This document shows, in pieces, positions 8,325-16,688 of a stretch of DNA of 64,000 bases; positions within the stretch are counted from its first letter, which is position 1, and each line of letters opens with the position of its first letter. The position numbers and the translations under genes are program-made. Origin of the DNA: MAG-120531 sp038125995 (GTDB lineage Bacteria; Bacteroidota; Bacteroidia; Flavobacteriales; Flavobacteriaceae); NCBI GenBank assembly GCA_038125995.1, contig JAYPEX010000009.1, forward strand, positions 36,793 through 100,792. The letters are read 5' to 3'. The notes below the pieces were generated by a model. It made no database searches and was not told the DNA's origin. It saw nothing but the letters and a program-made list of their open reading frames with translations.

Positions 8325-9368
8325 ATGAAGGAGTCAAAAAACATATTGATTACAGGAGGAGCTGGATTTATCGGCTCACACCTCTGTAGGCATATGGTCA
8401 GCTCTTATCCTAATTACCGTGTGATCAATCTCGATCTACTCACCTATGCTGGAAATAAAGACACTATTGAAGATTTAGAGTCGTATTCCAATTATCAGTT
8501 TGTATGTGGAGACATCACTGACAAAGACTTTGTGGAACAACTTTTTATAGAAAAGGAAATCGACAGCATCATTCACTTAGCGGCAGAATCTCATGTAGAT
8601 CGTTCGATCACCGACCCCCTAACCTTTGTAAAGACCAACGTTGAAGGGACTGCGAACTTGTTGAATGCCGCTTTAACACAAGAAAACTTTAAACGATTTT
8701 ATCACATTTCTACCGATGAGGTGTTTGGTTCACTGGGTGCTGAGGGTTTTTTTACTGAGGACAGCCCCTATGCTCCTAATTCTCCCTATTCGGCATCCAA
8801 AGCGAGTTCGGATATGCTCGTAAGAGCCTACGGGGAAACCTATGGATTACCTTATGTAATCTCCAATTGCTCTAATAATTACGGGCCTTGTCAGTTTCCG
8901 GAAAAACTGATACCCGTATGTATTGAAAATGCCTTAAACAAGGAGGCTATTCCAGTATATGGTGACGGCAAATACACCAGAGACTGGCTGTATGTTCAGG
9001 ATCATGTCGAAGCGATGGATCTAATTTTTCACAAGGCTGAAAACACTAAAACCTATTTGATCGGTGGTTGTAATGAGGTTCAGAATATTGACTTAGTCCA
9101 TTTGATATGTGAACAGCTAGAGGAGAAGCTCCAAAAAAAAAGCGGGAGCCTTCAAAAGCTGATACGTTTTGTTAAAGATCGACCTGGACATGATAAGCGC
9201 TACGCCATTGATGCTTCCAAGCTCGAAACCGAATTGGGATGGAAGCCCAAATACAATTTTAAACAAGGCCTGGATTGCACCATCGATTGGTATTTAAACA
9301 ACAAGAAGTGGTTGGAACGCATTCACTCTGGAGCTTACCGAATCAATAATTCAAAAAAAAAGCACTAA
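8325..9368 (+). CDS. rfbB: dTDP-glucose 4,6-dehydratase
   Basis: 347 residues, an extended short-chain dehydrogenase. The NAD-binding GGAGFIGSHL is at 11-20, the catalytic Thr130-Asp131-Glu132 triplet follows, and the YSASK motif (Tyr155, Lys159) is intact. It converts dTDP-glucose to dTDP-4-keto-6-deoxyglucose, the second step of dTDP-L-rhamnose synthesis. Its stop codon overlaps the rfbC start (TAATG). The first enzyme of the pathway, RfbA, is not encoded nearby. Confidence 0.96.
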   Translation: MKESKNILITGGAGFIGSHLCRHMVSSYPNYRVINLDLLTYAGNKDTIEDLESYSNYQFVCGDITDKDFVEQLFIEKEIDSIIHLAAESHVDRSITDPLTFVKTNVEGTANLLNAALTQENFKRFYHISTDEVFGSLGAEGFFTEDSPYAPNSPYSASKASSDMLVRAYGETYGLPYVISNCSNNYGPCQFPEKLIPVCIENALNKEAIPVYGDGKYTRDWLYVQDHVEAMDLIFHKAENTKTYLIGGCNEVQNIDLVHLICEQLEEKLQKKSGSLQKLIRFVKDRPGHDKRYAIDASKLETELGWKPKYNFKQGLDCTIDWYLNNKKWLERIHSGAYRINNSKKKH

Positions 9369-9916
9369 TGCAGCATCATAAAACATCAATAACGGGTTGT
9401 TTTGAGCTTATTCCAAGGGTTTTTAAGGATGAGCGCGGGACGTTTAAAGAGTGTTTTAAAAGTTCAAAGCTAGAAGAAATTCTAGGCTATGCTCCTGACT
9501 TTGTTCAGGAAAACGAATCGGAATCTCATTACGGCACCATAAGAGGGTTGCATTATCAAAAAGGAGCAATGGCTCAAGCCAAGCTCATTAGAGTCGTTGA
9601 AGGGCTTATTTTGGATGTTGTCGTAGACCTTAGAGCTGACTCTGATAGTTTTGGAACACATTATGCGGTTGAACTCTCGAAAGAGAAGGGAAATCAACTC
9701 TTTATTCCAAGAGGCTGTGCTCACGGTTTTGTAGTCTTATCTAAAACAGCGACCATTACCTACCTCTGTGATAACGAATACCATCCAGAGTCAGAAGCTG
9801 GGATACTGTACAGTGATCACCATTTAGGAATCGATTGGAAATTAAACTCCAACGAACTTATTGTCTCTAAAAAAGATCTCGAATTGCCTTTATTTAATGA
9901 AATCAGTTATGAGTAG
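9368..9916 (+). CDS. rfbC: dTDP-4-dehydrorhamnose 3,5-epimerase
   Basis: 182-residue cupin epimerase of dTDP-L-rhamnose synthesis, of normal length. The catalytic His62 is in RGLHYQ (60-64), PRGCAHGF (114-121) is the second conserved block, and Tyr132 is at the expected catalytic tyrosine position. It overlaps rfbB by one base and rfbD by eight bases, indicating tight translational coupling of the three genes. Confidence 0.96.
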   Translation: MQHHKTSITGCFELIPRVFKDERGTFKECFKSSKLEEILGYAPDFVQENESESHYGTIRGLHYQKGAMAQAKLIRVVEGLILDVVVDLRADSDSFGTHYAVELSKEKGNQLFIPRGCAHGFVVLSKTATITYLCDNEYHPESEAGILYSDHHLGIDWKLNSNELIVSKKDLELPLFNEISYE

Positions 9917-10748
9917 AATTCTCATTACAGGTGCCAACGGGCAGCTCGGTCAATGTTTTAAGCAGATTGAAAAACAGTTTGATTTGGAGCTGGTCTTCGC
10001 TTCAAAGGAGACACTTGATATTACTGACCAAGAAGCGGTAGATCAGAAGTTGAGTGACCATCAATACGATTATCTAATTAACTGCGCTGCTTATACGGCG
10101 GTTGATGCAGCAGAATCTAATGTGGAATTGGCTCAACGACTCAATGAAATGGCAGTAGGGTTCATTGCAAGCGCTTGTCAAAAGCATTCTGTTCACCTGG
10201 TTCATATTTCTACAGACTTTGTTTTTGATGGGCTTAAAACAAGCCCTTACACCCCTGAGGACGCAACCAACCCTCAATCGGTTTATGGAAGCACTAAAAG
10301 AGCAGGAGAGGAGTGCATCGAACAAAGCGGTGCGACTTATAGTATAATTAGAGCTTCATGGCTGTATTCTAACTTTGCCAACAACTTTTATAAAACCATA
10401 ATTCGTCTAGCTCAAACTAAAGATCAGATCAATGTGGTCAGTGATCAAATTGGCGTTCCTGTATCGGCTCAAGAATTAGCCAAACAATTGCTTCAACTTA
10501 TTTTCAATAAGAAGCTCCCCACAGGAATTCTTCACTTTGCTCATAGCGGTCACTGTTCTTGGATGGAATTTGCACAAAAAATAGTGGAGCACCAAAAGCT
10601 AGACCTAAGAATTGAACCGATTAGTACAGAAGCTTATGGTGCTGCGGCAAAACGACCTGCGTACTCAGTTATGAAACCGAGTTCTTGTTTTGAACAATTT
10701 CCTTGGGAAAAGGCATTAAAAGATGTGGTTTTGGCTTCCAAACACTAA
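9909..10748 (+). CDS. rfbD: dTDP-4-dehydrorhamnose reductase
   Basis: 279 residues when started at the ATG at 9909, which gives the expected N-terminus MSRILITGANGQLG; a TTG at 9861 would add an unlikely 16-residue extension inside rfbC. The NAD(P)-binding GANGQLG is at 8-14, followed by the STDFVFDG block and YGSTKRAGE with the SDR Tyr/Lys pair. It performs the last step to dTDP-L-rhamnose, used in surface glycans. It is the final gene of rfbBCD; purD follows with its own promoter-like sequence. Confidence 0.95.
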   Translation: MSRILITGANGQLGQCFKQIEKQFDLELVFASKETLDITDQEAVDQKLSDHQYDYLINCAAYTAVDAAESNVELAQRLNEMAVGFIASACQKHSVHLVHISTDFVFDGLKTSPYTPEDATNPQSVYGSTKRAGEECIEQSGATYSIIRASWLYSNFANNFYKTIIRLAQTKDQINVVSDQIGVPVSAQELAKQLLQLIFNKKLPTGILHFAHSGHCSWMEFAQKIVEHQKLDLRIEPISTEAYGAAAKRPAYSVMKPSSCFEQFPWEKALKDVVLASKH

Positions 10749-10754
10749 ACAAAA

Positions 10755-10780
10755 GTGTATTTTTGTAAAAAATAATACAC
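10755..10780 (+). promoter_or_regulatory. purD promoter region with inverted repeat
   Basis: TATTTTTG (10758-10765) fits the -7 consensus TAnnTTTG. It overlaps a perfect 7-bp inverted repeat, GTGTATT (10755-10761) and AATACAC (10774-10780), which ends one base before the purD ATG. The repeat could be an operator or, in RNA, a hairpin over the ribosome entry region, but transcription from this -7 box would begin inside the repeat. Confidence 0.45.
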
Positions 10781-10781
10781 G

Positions 10782-12053
10782 ATGAACATTTTTATTCTAG
10801 GAAGTGGAGGTAGAGAACACACCTTTGCTTGGAAATTAGCACAAAGTGAATCAAAACCCAACTTGTTTGTTGCTCCAGGTAATGCTGGAACACACGAGAT
10901 CGCAACGAACTTACCGATCAATGTCAATGATTTTCAAGGGATTAAAGAAGCGGTTTTAGCTCATGATATTGATATGGTAGTCGTAGGACCAGAAGACCCA
11001 TTGGTTAATGGCGTACACGACTTTTTCCTAGAAGACGACCAGTTAAAAAAAATACCCGTCATTGGTCCTCAAAAGGCCGCGGCTGAACTTGAAGGTTCAA
11101 AAGCTTTTGCCAAAGCCTTTATGGAGCGTCACCATATTCCTACAGCGGCTTACAAAGAGTTTACTCAAGAGAATTTAGAGGAAGGCTATGCATTCTTAGA
11201 AAGCCTAAATCCTCCCTATGTACTCAAAGCAGATGGATTAGCTGCTGGAAAAGGAGTGTTAATCCTACAAGACCTTCAGGAAGCGAAGGACGAGCTAAAA
11301 TCCATGATTTCTGATGGAAAATTTGGAGCAGCTAGTGCGAGAGTCGTAATTGAAGAGTTTTTAGATGGAATCGAACTTTCTGTGTTTGTGTTAACTGATG
11401 GAAAAAACTACAAAGTGCTTCCAACTGCTAAAGATTACAAGCGAATAGGAGAGGGGGATACTGGACTCAATACCGGAGGAATGGGAGCTATATCTCCAGT
11501 TCCTTTTGCCAACGAGGAATTTATGGCAAAGATTCACGATCGAATCATCGAACCTACCGTAAGAGGCCTCGAAAAAGACAACTTACCTTATAAAGGATTT
11601 ATCTTCATTGGTCTTATCAAAGTTGGAGAGGACCCTAAAGTGATCGAATACAATGTTCGTATGGGAGATCCAGAAACGGAAGTGGTATTACCGAGATTAA
11701 AAACTGATTTTGTTGAGATATTTAAATCGGTAGCCAATGGCACCTTAGATCAGATACCTTTTGAAATTGACTCTAGGGCAGCAACTACTGTGATGAACGT
11801 GGCTGGAGGTTATCCAGAAACTTACCATAAAGGTGATGAAATTACCGGAATTGACACTGTAACAGATCAGATTGTATTTCAGGCAGGAACAACGATAAAA
11901 GACGGAAAAACTGTAACCAACGGAGGTAGAGTTCTCGCAGTTACTGCTTTTGGAACTGACTTTAAAGAAGCACTTCAATCTTCTTATGAAGGGGTTTCAA
12001 AAATTCAGTTTAAAGACCGTTACTACAGAACAGACTTAGGATTTGATTTGTAA
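10782..12053 (+). CDS. purD: Phosphoribosylamine-glycine ligase
   Basis: 423 residues, the usual length. It joins glycine to phosphoribosylamine with ATP in the second step of purine synthesis. Family signatures are the N-terminal GSGGREHTFAWKLAQS (about 7-22), GPEDPLVNG, the ATP-grasp KADGLAAGKGV, and EYNVRMGDPETE, which carries metal-binding Glu and Asn. No other purine gene is adjacent. It ends before a strong bidirectional terminator and is followed by the DUF6341/DUF6427 pair. Confidence 0.97.
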   Translation: MNIFILGSGGREHTFAWKLAQSESKPNLFVAPGNAGTHEIATNLPINVNDFQGIKEAVLAHDIDMVVVGPEDPLVNGVHDFFLEDDQLKKIPVIGPQKAAAELEGSKAFAKAFMERHHIPTAAYKEFTQENLEEGYAFLESLNPPYVLKADGLAAGKGVLILQDLQEAKDELKSMISDGKFGAASARVVIEEFLDGIELSVFVLTDGKNYKVLPTAKDYKRIGEGDTGLNTGGMGAISPVPFANEEFMAKIHDRIIEPTVRGLEKDNLPYKGFIFIGLIKVGEDPKVIEYNVRMGDPETEVVLPRLKTDFVEIFKSVANGTLDQIPFEIDSRAATTVMNVAGGYPETYHKGDEITGIDTVTDQIVFQAGTTIKDGKTVTNGGRVLAVTAFGTDFKEALQSSYEGVSKIQFKDRYYRTDLGFDL

Positions 12054-12077
12054 GTTTTAAATTAATTAAGACCACAA

Positions 12078-12104
12078 AAAAAGGCCCTAATTGGGCCTTT
12101 TTGT
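12078..12104. terminator. Bidirectional intrinsic terminator
   Basis: Ten-bp stem AAAAAGGCCC / GGGCCTTTTT with loop TAATT, T-rich on both strands, between convergent purD (+) and the DUF6341 gene (-). Confidence 0.93.
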
Positions 12105-12124
12105 TTTATTGTAGTATATTCTGA

Positions 12125-12355
12125 TTAAAGGAACGAATGAGAAGTACTTGACTTATCTTCTTCATTGTTATCTTCGAATATTTTTAATTGTTTCATCCAG
12201 TAAACAAAGGCAACAAAACCAATAATTACAAACATCCAGTTAACAGTATTTTGTAACCACCAGTTGTCTGCAAAACGAATAGCGTCTAATGGTGCAAATA
12301 ATACATCTACAAATAAGGTTTCAATACTTTTCCATATACTAGTCCAAAATCCCAT
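12125..12355 (-). CDS. DUF6341 family small membrane protein
   Basis: 76 residues with one clear membrane helix (about 37-55), a Trp-rich segment before it (NWWLQNTVNW, 31-40) and an acidic Ser-rich tail. I recognise it as the short flavobacterial family DUF6341, whose role is unknown. It is divergent from the DUF6427 membrane protein across an 80-bp gap and convergent with purD. The small size and lack of catalytic residues suggest a structural or accessory membrane role, by inference. Confidence 0.72.
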   Translation of the reverse strand: MGFWTSIWKSIETLFVDVLFAPLDAIRFADNWWLQNTVNWMFVIIGFVAFVYWMKQLKIFEDNNEEDKSSTSHSFL

Positions 12356-12435
12356 AACTTTAATTTTTTTGTGGTTCTTTAGTTCACTTTAAAAGCGAAG
12401 CTTATCTTTATGGGACAAAAATATAAAATCCTAAG

Positions 12436-13350
12436 ATGATTTCAAGTGTTTTTGACAAAACTAATCCAATAAATTATGTTGTAGCCCTGTTATTGTTCAG
12501 TGTTCACTACTGGTTTTGGTTTTGGGCAACAGGAGATGAAGTCTATTCAACCGTTGAATTGCTGGTGTTTTTTGGCAAACTCACTGTTGTTGGTTTGGGA
12601 ATGTTACTCGTTGAATTCACGGTAAAGAAGAATCAGATAAGCAGTAAAAACACCTATGTCATTCTATTGTTTACCGTGTTTTTTGGGTTTTTTCAAAATC
12701 ACATATACGACAGAAATACCCTTCTCGCCCTTTTTTTCTTATTGCTAGCTTTTAGGAGAATCTTAAGTATTCGCTCTTTGATTTCTATTAAACTAAAGGT
12801 TTTTGATTCTAGTTTTTGGATTTTAATAGCCTCTTATTTCAATCCTTCCGCTTTGCATTTCTTTTTGATTTTGGCTTTTGCGATTTATTTTTATCAATTT
12901 GAAAAACTCAAAAATTGGCTAGTAATCCTTCCTGCAATTGGAGTCTATTTATTGCTTGTGTTTGCTTACAAGGGAATCGATGAAGCCCAGGCTTTTTTTG
13001 ATCAACACTATCAGTTTCAAATAAATTTTGGCGACTTGAGCTTTTCAAAGAATCATTTGGTCGTTTTGGGATTTATCTTTTTGGGAATTCTCGCATCCAT
13101 TGTCACTTATCACGGACTCAGTAGGACATTGATCGGAAAACTAATCAGTATACGATTAGTTCTTTTAAGTTTTTTTGTCGCTGCGTTTATCGCTCTAGCG
13201 AACCTATCTAAGGGACAAGATGCCATCTTTTTATTGTTCCCGGTTTCTGTGATTTATACAAACGTCCTTGAGGCGATTCAAAAATTCTGGATTAAAGATC
13301 TAATCCTCCTCGGGTTCATCGCACTTCCATTCGTATTGTATGCTCTCTAA
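12436..13350 (+). CDS. DUF6427 family multi-pass membrane protein
   Basis: 304 residues, strongly hydrophobic, with roughly eight to ten membrane helices and no charged catalytic motif that I can assign. It begins MISSVFDKTNPINYV, a start I associate with the flavobacterial DUF6427 family. The function is unknown. It is convergent with the PaaE-like reductase, whose stop codon lies 7 bp beyond, and divergent from DUF6341. The pairing with DUF6341 next to purD looks familiar from other flavobacteria and may be a conserved neighbourhood. Confidence 0.72.
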   Translation: MISSVFDKTNPINYVVALLLFSVHYWFWFWATGDEVYSTVELLVFFGKLTVVGLGMLLVEFTVKKNQISSKNTYVILLFTVFFGFFQNHIYDRNTLLALFFLLLAFRRILSIRSLISIKLKVFDSSFWILIASYFNPSALHFFLILAFAIYFYQFEKLKNWLVILPAIGVYLLLVFAYKGIDEAQAFFDQHYQFQINFGDLSFSKNHLVVLGFIFLGILASIVTYHGLSRTLIGKLISIRLVLLSFFVAAFIALANLSKGQDAIFLLFPVSVIYTNVLEAIQKFWIKDLILLGFIALPFVLYAL

Positions 13351-13356
13351 TAAAGT

Positions 13357-14406
13357 TTAGACGTCGTCGTAGTCCAACTCAATTTCTGAAGAGGTAGCGT
13401 GTGCCATACAGCTCAGAATCAACCCTTCTTCAATTTCAGAATCGGTTAGAACTTCATTTTTTTCCATGACAGCCGATCCCTTAGTAACTCTTGCAATACA
13501 AGTGCTACATATGCCACCGTGGCAGGAGTAGGGGACGTCAATTTTTTCCTTAAGACAGGCGTCTAAAAGAGTGGTTTTTGAATCGCAGCTCAGTTGATAA
13601 TCAACTTCGTCAAGCACAACTTTAACTTGAACGGTTCCTGTTGCCGTTGGAGCGGATTCTGATTTAGTGGTGTTACTGACAAATCGTTCGAAGTGAATAC
13701 GATCTTGATCGATACCAAGCGCCTCCAAAGTTGAAAGGCTAGTGTTAATCATATCTTCAGGCCCACAAACAAAATAGTCATCAAAGGATGTATGGGAATA
13801 CGTATTTTTGAAAAAGTGATTGATAATTCCCTTGTCAATTCTTCCAAATTGAGTTCTTGGGACATTCGCTCTACTGTAAACCCATTCGAGTAGGAAACGA
13901 TCTGGATACTGTTCTTGTAGTGCTAGCAGTTCATTTCGATACATGACTTCTTCCACTGTTTTGTTTCCGAAAATCAATAAGACTTTTGAAGTGTCATTGG
14001 AGTTCAAAACAGATTTGGCAATACTCATCATAGGAGTAATCCCTGACCCTGCAGCAAGTAGCGCTATATTTTGAATGTTTGGATTTGGATTCCAAAAAAA
14101 GGTTCCAAGCGGAGTCATGACATCGAGATGATCACCTTCTTTTAGTTTTTCTACAGCAAAAGTCGAAAAAATTCCTCCAGTTACTTTTTTAATTCCCACA
14201 CTGAGATCATTCTCAAAAGGAGCAGCAGAAATTGAATAGGCTCTTCGAACAGATTCCCCGTTGATATCGGCTTTTAAAGTGAGGTATTGCCCCGGATTAA
14301 ATTCATATGAATCTTTTAGATTTTGAGGTAGTTCTAACTTCAGATTAACGGCGTTTGCAGCTAATTGATCGATTTGACTTATTTTTAGAGAATAAAATTC
14401 GGACAT
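13357..14406 (-). CDS. PaaE-like ferredoxin-NAD(P)H reductase with [2Fe-2S] domain
   Basis: 349 residues from the ATG at 14406; a TTG at 14436 would add ten residues and overlap the promoter, so it is rejected. An N-terminal FAD domain has RAYSIS (55-60), an NAD(P) domain has AAGSGITPMMS (118-128), and a C-terminal plant-type ferredoxin domain carries Cys295, Cys300, Cys303 and Cys333 in CX4CX2CX29C spacing. This architecture matches the reductase of phenylacetyl-CoA epoxidase (PaaE/PaaK), but no paa genes are nearby, so it may instead serve another oxygenase or desaturase. The electron route would be NADPH to FAD to [2Fe-2S]. Confidence 0.88.
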   Translation of the reverse strand: MSEFYSLKISQIDQLAANAVNLKLELPQNLKDSYEFNPGQYLTLKADINGESVRRAYSISAAPFENDLSVGIKKVTGGIFSTFAVEKLKEGDHLDVMTPLGTFFWNPNPNIQNIALLAAGSGITPMMSIAKSVLNSNDTSKVLLIFGNKTVEEVMYRNELLALQEQYPDRFLLEWVYSRANVPRTQFGRIDKGIINHFFKNTYSHTSFDDYFVCGPEDMINTSLSTLEALGIDQDRIHFERFVSNTTKSESAPTATGTVQVKVVLDEVDYQLSCDSKTTLLDACLKEKIDVPYSCHGGICSTCIARVTKGSAVMEKNEVLTDSEIEEGLILSCMAHATSSEIELDYDDV

Positions 14407-14423
14407 TCGTGTAAATTTTAATT

Positions 14424-14431
14424 CAAAAGTA
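14424..14431 (-). promoter_or_regulatory. -7 promoter element of the PaaE-like gene
   Basis: Reads TACTTTTG on the minus strand, a perfect TAnnTTTG, 17 nt upstream of the ATG at 14406. It lies in the 44-bp gap shared with the divergent DUF5687 gene. Confidence 0.55.
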
Positions 14432-14450
14432 CGCAATTAAAAGAAAATTT

Positions 14451-15926
14451 ATGAAAACCATTCGGCAATTTCTCTATTTAGAATGGAACGCTTTTAAACG
14501 TTCTCCCACTTTTGAAACGAACCTCTCCATTAAAATTCTTATGGGTTTAGTGGCGCTTTATTTTATCGCCGTATTTTTGGCATTGGGAGTGGGTGTTTTC
14601 TTTATTGCTAAAGACGTCGGAGCTGAAGACCCTCTTGTTTGGGTCAATAAGTTTATGATTTATTATTTAGCGGCTGATCTTTTCATGCGTTACAGCATGC
14701 AAAAGATGCCTATTACTAGAATCAAGCAGTTACTATTAACACCTATCCACAAGAATCAAATCATTAGATTTTCATTATTAAAAACGAGTTTCTCATTTTT
14801 TAACATCATCCACCTGTTCTTTTTGATTCCCTTTTCAGTGGTTTTGATCGCTCACGATTATTCCATTTTTGGTGTTTTGTCATGGTTTTTGGGTGTGTTT
14901 ATGCTGATTTTGTCTTCGAATTATCTGAATGTTTTTGTCAATTCAAGTGATAAGACTTTTTATATAGCGGCAGCGATCTATGTCATTTTAGGCTTAAGTC
15001 AGTATCTAGAGTATTTTGACATTACAATTTATACAGCACCTTTTTTTAATGAACTATTTGAGCATCTATATTTCCTGATTTTTCCGATGGGGTTGTTGTT
15101 TTTTATGCGTCTTAGAGCAGTCCGGTTTTTTACGAATCACATGTTCTTAGATACGGGATTGTCTCAAAAAGAAGAATCCGTTCGCAACATCGATTTTGAT
15201 TTTCTCAAGCGATTAGGCTCTTTAGGAAATTTATTGACCAATGATATGCGAATGATCCTTCGCAACAAACGACCTAAACAAGCCGTGATTGCAGGGATTG
15301 CCTTTTTGTTTTACGGTTTGTTGTTTTATACAGGCTCTATAGAGGCATATGAATCTCCAATGATGAAAATGTTCGCAGGAATATTTGTCACAGGAGGGTT
15401 TCTTTTTATGTTTGGTTCCTATGTGCCAAGTTGGGATTCTGCCTATTATCCGCTTTTAATGACACAGAATTTGTCGTATAAAGAGTATTTAAAGTCCAAA
15501 TGGGCTCTTGTAGTTTTTGCAGTCATTCTCAGCACCATTATCTCGAGTTTTTATCTCTTCATCAGTCTTGAGGCTTTTGGATATATTTTGGCTGGAGGAT
15601 TCTTTAATCTCGGTCTTAACGCCTATTTGGTGATTTTTTCAGGAGCCTTTGTCAAAGTTCCAGTCGATTTAACATCCGGCAAAAAACCCTTCGGAGACTC
15701 CCAGGCTATGAACGCCAAAACCATGCTGCTGAGTTTGCCAAAGATTTTATTCCCTGTAGGAGTTTACGCTCTAGGTTATTATACGGCTGGAAACTGGTTT
15801 GGAATAACCCTGTTAATATTATTAAGCCTACTCGGGCTTCTGTTTCACAATAAAATACTCGATGCCTTAGTCAAGCTCTACAATAGAGAAAAATACGACA
15901 CTCTGGCCTCATACACTAAAAATTAA
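14451..15926 (+). CDS. DUF5687 family ABC transporter permease
   Basis: 491 residues with about ten membrane helices. It begins MKTIRQFLYLEWNAFKRSP, resembling ABC-2 type permeases that start on a cytosolic amphipathic helix. I recognise it as DUF5687, a Bacteroidota family found beside an ABC ATPase, as here: the ATPase starts 3 nt after its stop codon. The pair should make an exporter or a membrane-protein complex in the inner membrane; the substrate is unknown. A cytosolic loop around 240-270 contains conserved-looking Arg/Lys residues (NDMRMILRNKRPKQ). Confidence 0.8.
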   Translation: MKTIRQFLYLEWNAFKRSPTFETNLSIKILMGLVALYFIAVFLALGVGVFFIAKDVGAEDPLVWVNKFMIYYLAADLFMRYSMQKMPITRIKQLLLTPIHKNQIIRFSLLKTSFSFFNIIHLFFLIPFSVVLIAHDYSIFGVLSWFLGVFMLILSSNYLNVFVNSSDKTFYIAAAIYVILGLSQYLEYFDITIYTAPFFNELFEHLYFLIFPMGLLFFMRLRAVRFFTNHMFLDTGLSQKEESVRNIDFDFLKRLGSLGNLLTNDMRMILRNKRPKQAVIAGIAFLFYGLLFYTGSIEAYESPMMKMFAGIFVTGGFLFMFGSYVPSWDSAYYPLLMTQNLSYKEYLKSKWALVVFAVILSTIISSFYLFISLEAFGYILAGGFFNLGLNAYLVIFSGAFVKVPVDLTSGKKPFGDSQAMNAKTMLLSLPKILFPVGVYALGYYTAGNWFGITLLILLSLLGLLFHNKILDALVKLYNREKYDTLASYTKN

Positions 15927-15929
15927 TCG

Positions 15930-16625
15930 ATGATACAAGCAGTTGATTTGTCAAAAAAATACGGCGGGAATACCGTTTTAAACATTGAAGAACTGAACAT
16001 TCCAAAAGGAGAGTGTTTTGGTTTGGTCGGCAACAATGGAGCCGGAAAAACAACCTTGTTTAATTTGATACTAGACCTCATTAAGCCTTCTTCGGGTTTT
16101 GTTTTAAGTAAGGAAACAAGAGTGGATCAAAGCGAAGCCTGGAAGTCCTTCACGACAGCCTATATTGATGAGAGTTTTATCATTGGTTACTTAACCCCTG
16201 AAGAATACTTTAATTTCTTGGGAAACCTAAGAGGAATTTCAGCTGCGAGAGTAGAGGAAGAATTGACTCCTTTTAAGGCGCTATTTGGAGATGAAGTTTT
16301 GGGTCAGAAAAAATACATCAGAGATCTTTCTAAGGGGAATCAAAAAAAAGTGGGTATTGTTGCTGCTTTTTTGGGCGCTCCAGAATTAGTCATCCTTGAT
16401 GAACCCTTTGCAAATTTAGATCCCACAACTCAGATTCGACTCAAGAATTACCTCAAGGAGGTTCATTTAAACGGAGCGACTACACTGCTGATTTCATCTC
16501 ACGATCTCACCCATATCACTGAGGTTTGTGAACGCATTGTTGTGCTCAACAAGGGAGTTGTCGTTAAAGACCTCAAAACCTCTGAAGAAACCCTTAGAGA
16601 ACTAGAGACCTACTTTTCGGTCTAA
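15930..16625 (+). CDS. ABC transporter ATP-binding protein
   Basis: 231 residues, a single nucleotide-binding domain. Walker A is GNNGAGKTT (34-42), Walker B is LVILDEPFANLDP, and the switch His is in SSHD. The signature motif is LSKGNQKKVG rather than the usual LSGGQ, a variant seen in some ABC-2 exporter ATPases. It belongs with the DUF5687 permease 3 nt upstream. The next gene, porW, has its own -7 element, so the ABC pair is probably a two-gene operon. Confidence 0.92.
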   Translation: MIQAVDLSKKYGGNTVLNIEELNIPKGECFGLVGNNGAGKTTLFNLILDLIKPSSGFVLSKETRVDQSEAWKSFTTAYIDESFIIGYLTPEEYFNFLGNLRGISAARVEEELTPFKALFGDEVLGQKKYIRDLSKGNQKKVGIVAAFLGAPELVILDEPFANLDPTTQIRLKNYLKEVHLNGATTLLISSHDLTHITEVCERIVVLNKGVVVKDLKTSEETLRELETYFSV

Positions 16626-16643
16626 AAGCTACACTTAAAATTG

Positions 16644-16651
16644 TAAGTTTG
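16644..16651 (+). promoter_or_regulatory. -7 promoter element of the porW operon
   Basis: TAAGTTTG matches TAnnTTTG, 37 nt before the porW ATG. It partly overlaps an 8-bp palindrome, TTGTACAA (16649-16656). No clear -33 TTTG is at the standard distance. Confidence 0.5.
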
Positions 16652-16688
16652 TACAATATTCATTGTAAAATGGTGTTATCTTCCCTAC

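Noticed and set aside
13357..14406. Phenylacetate degradation locus
   Set aside because: Only a PaaE-like reductase is present; no paaA-D or other paa genes are nearby, so the pathway cannot be claimed.
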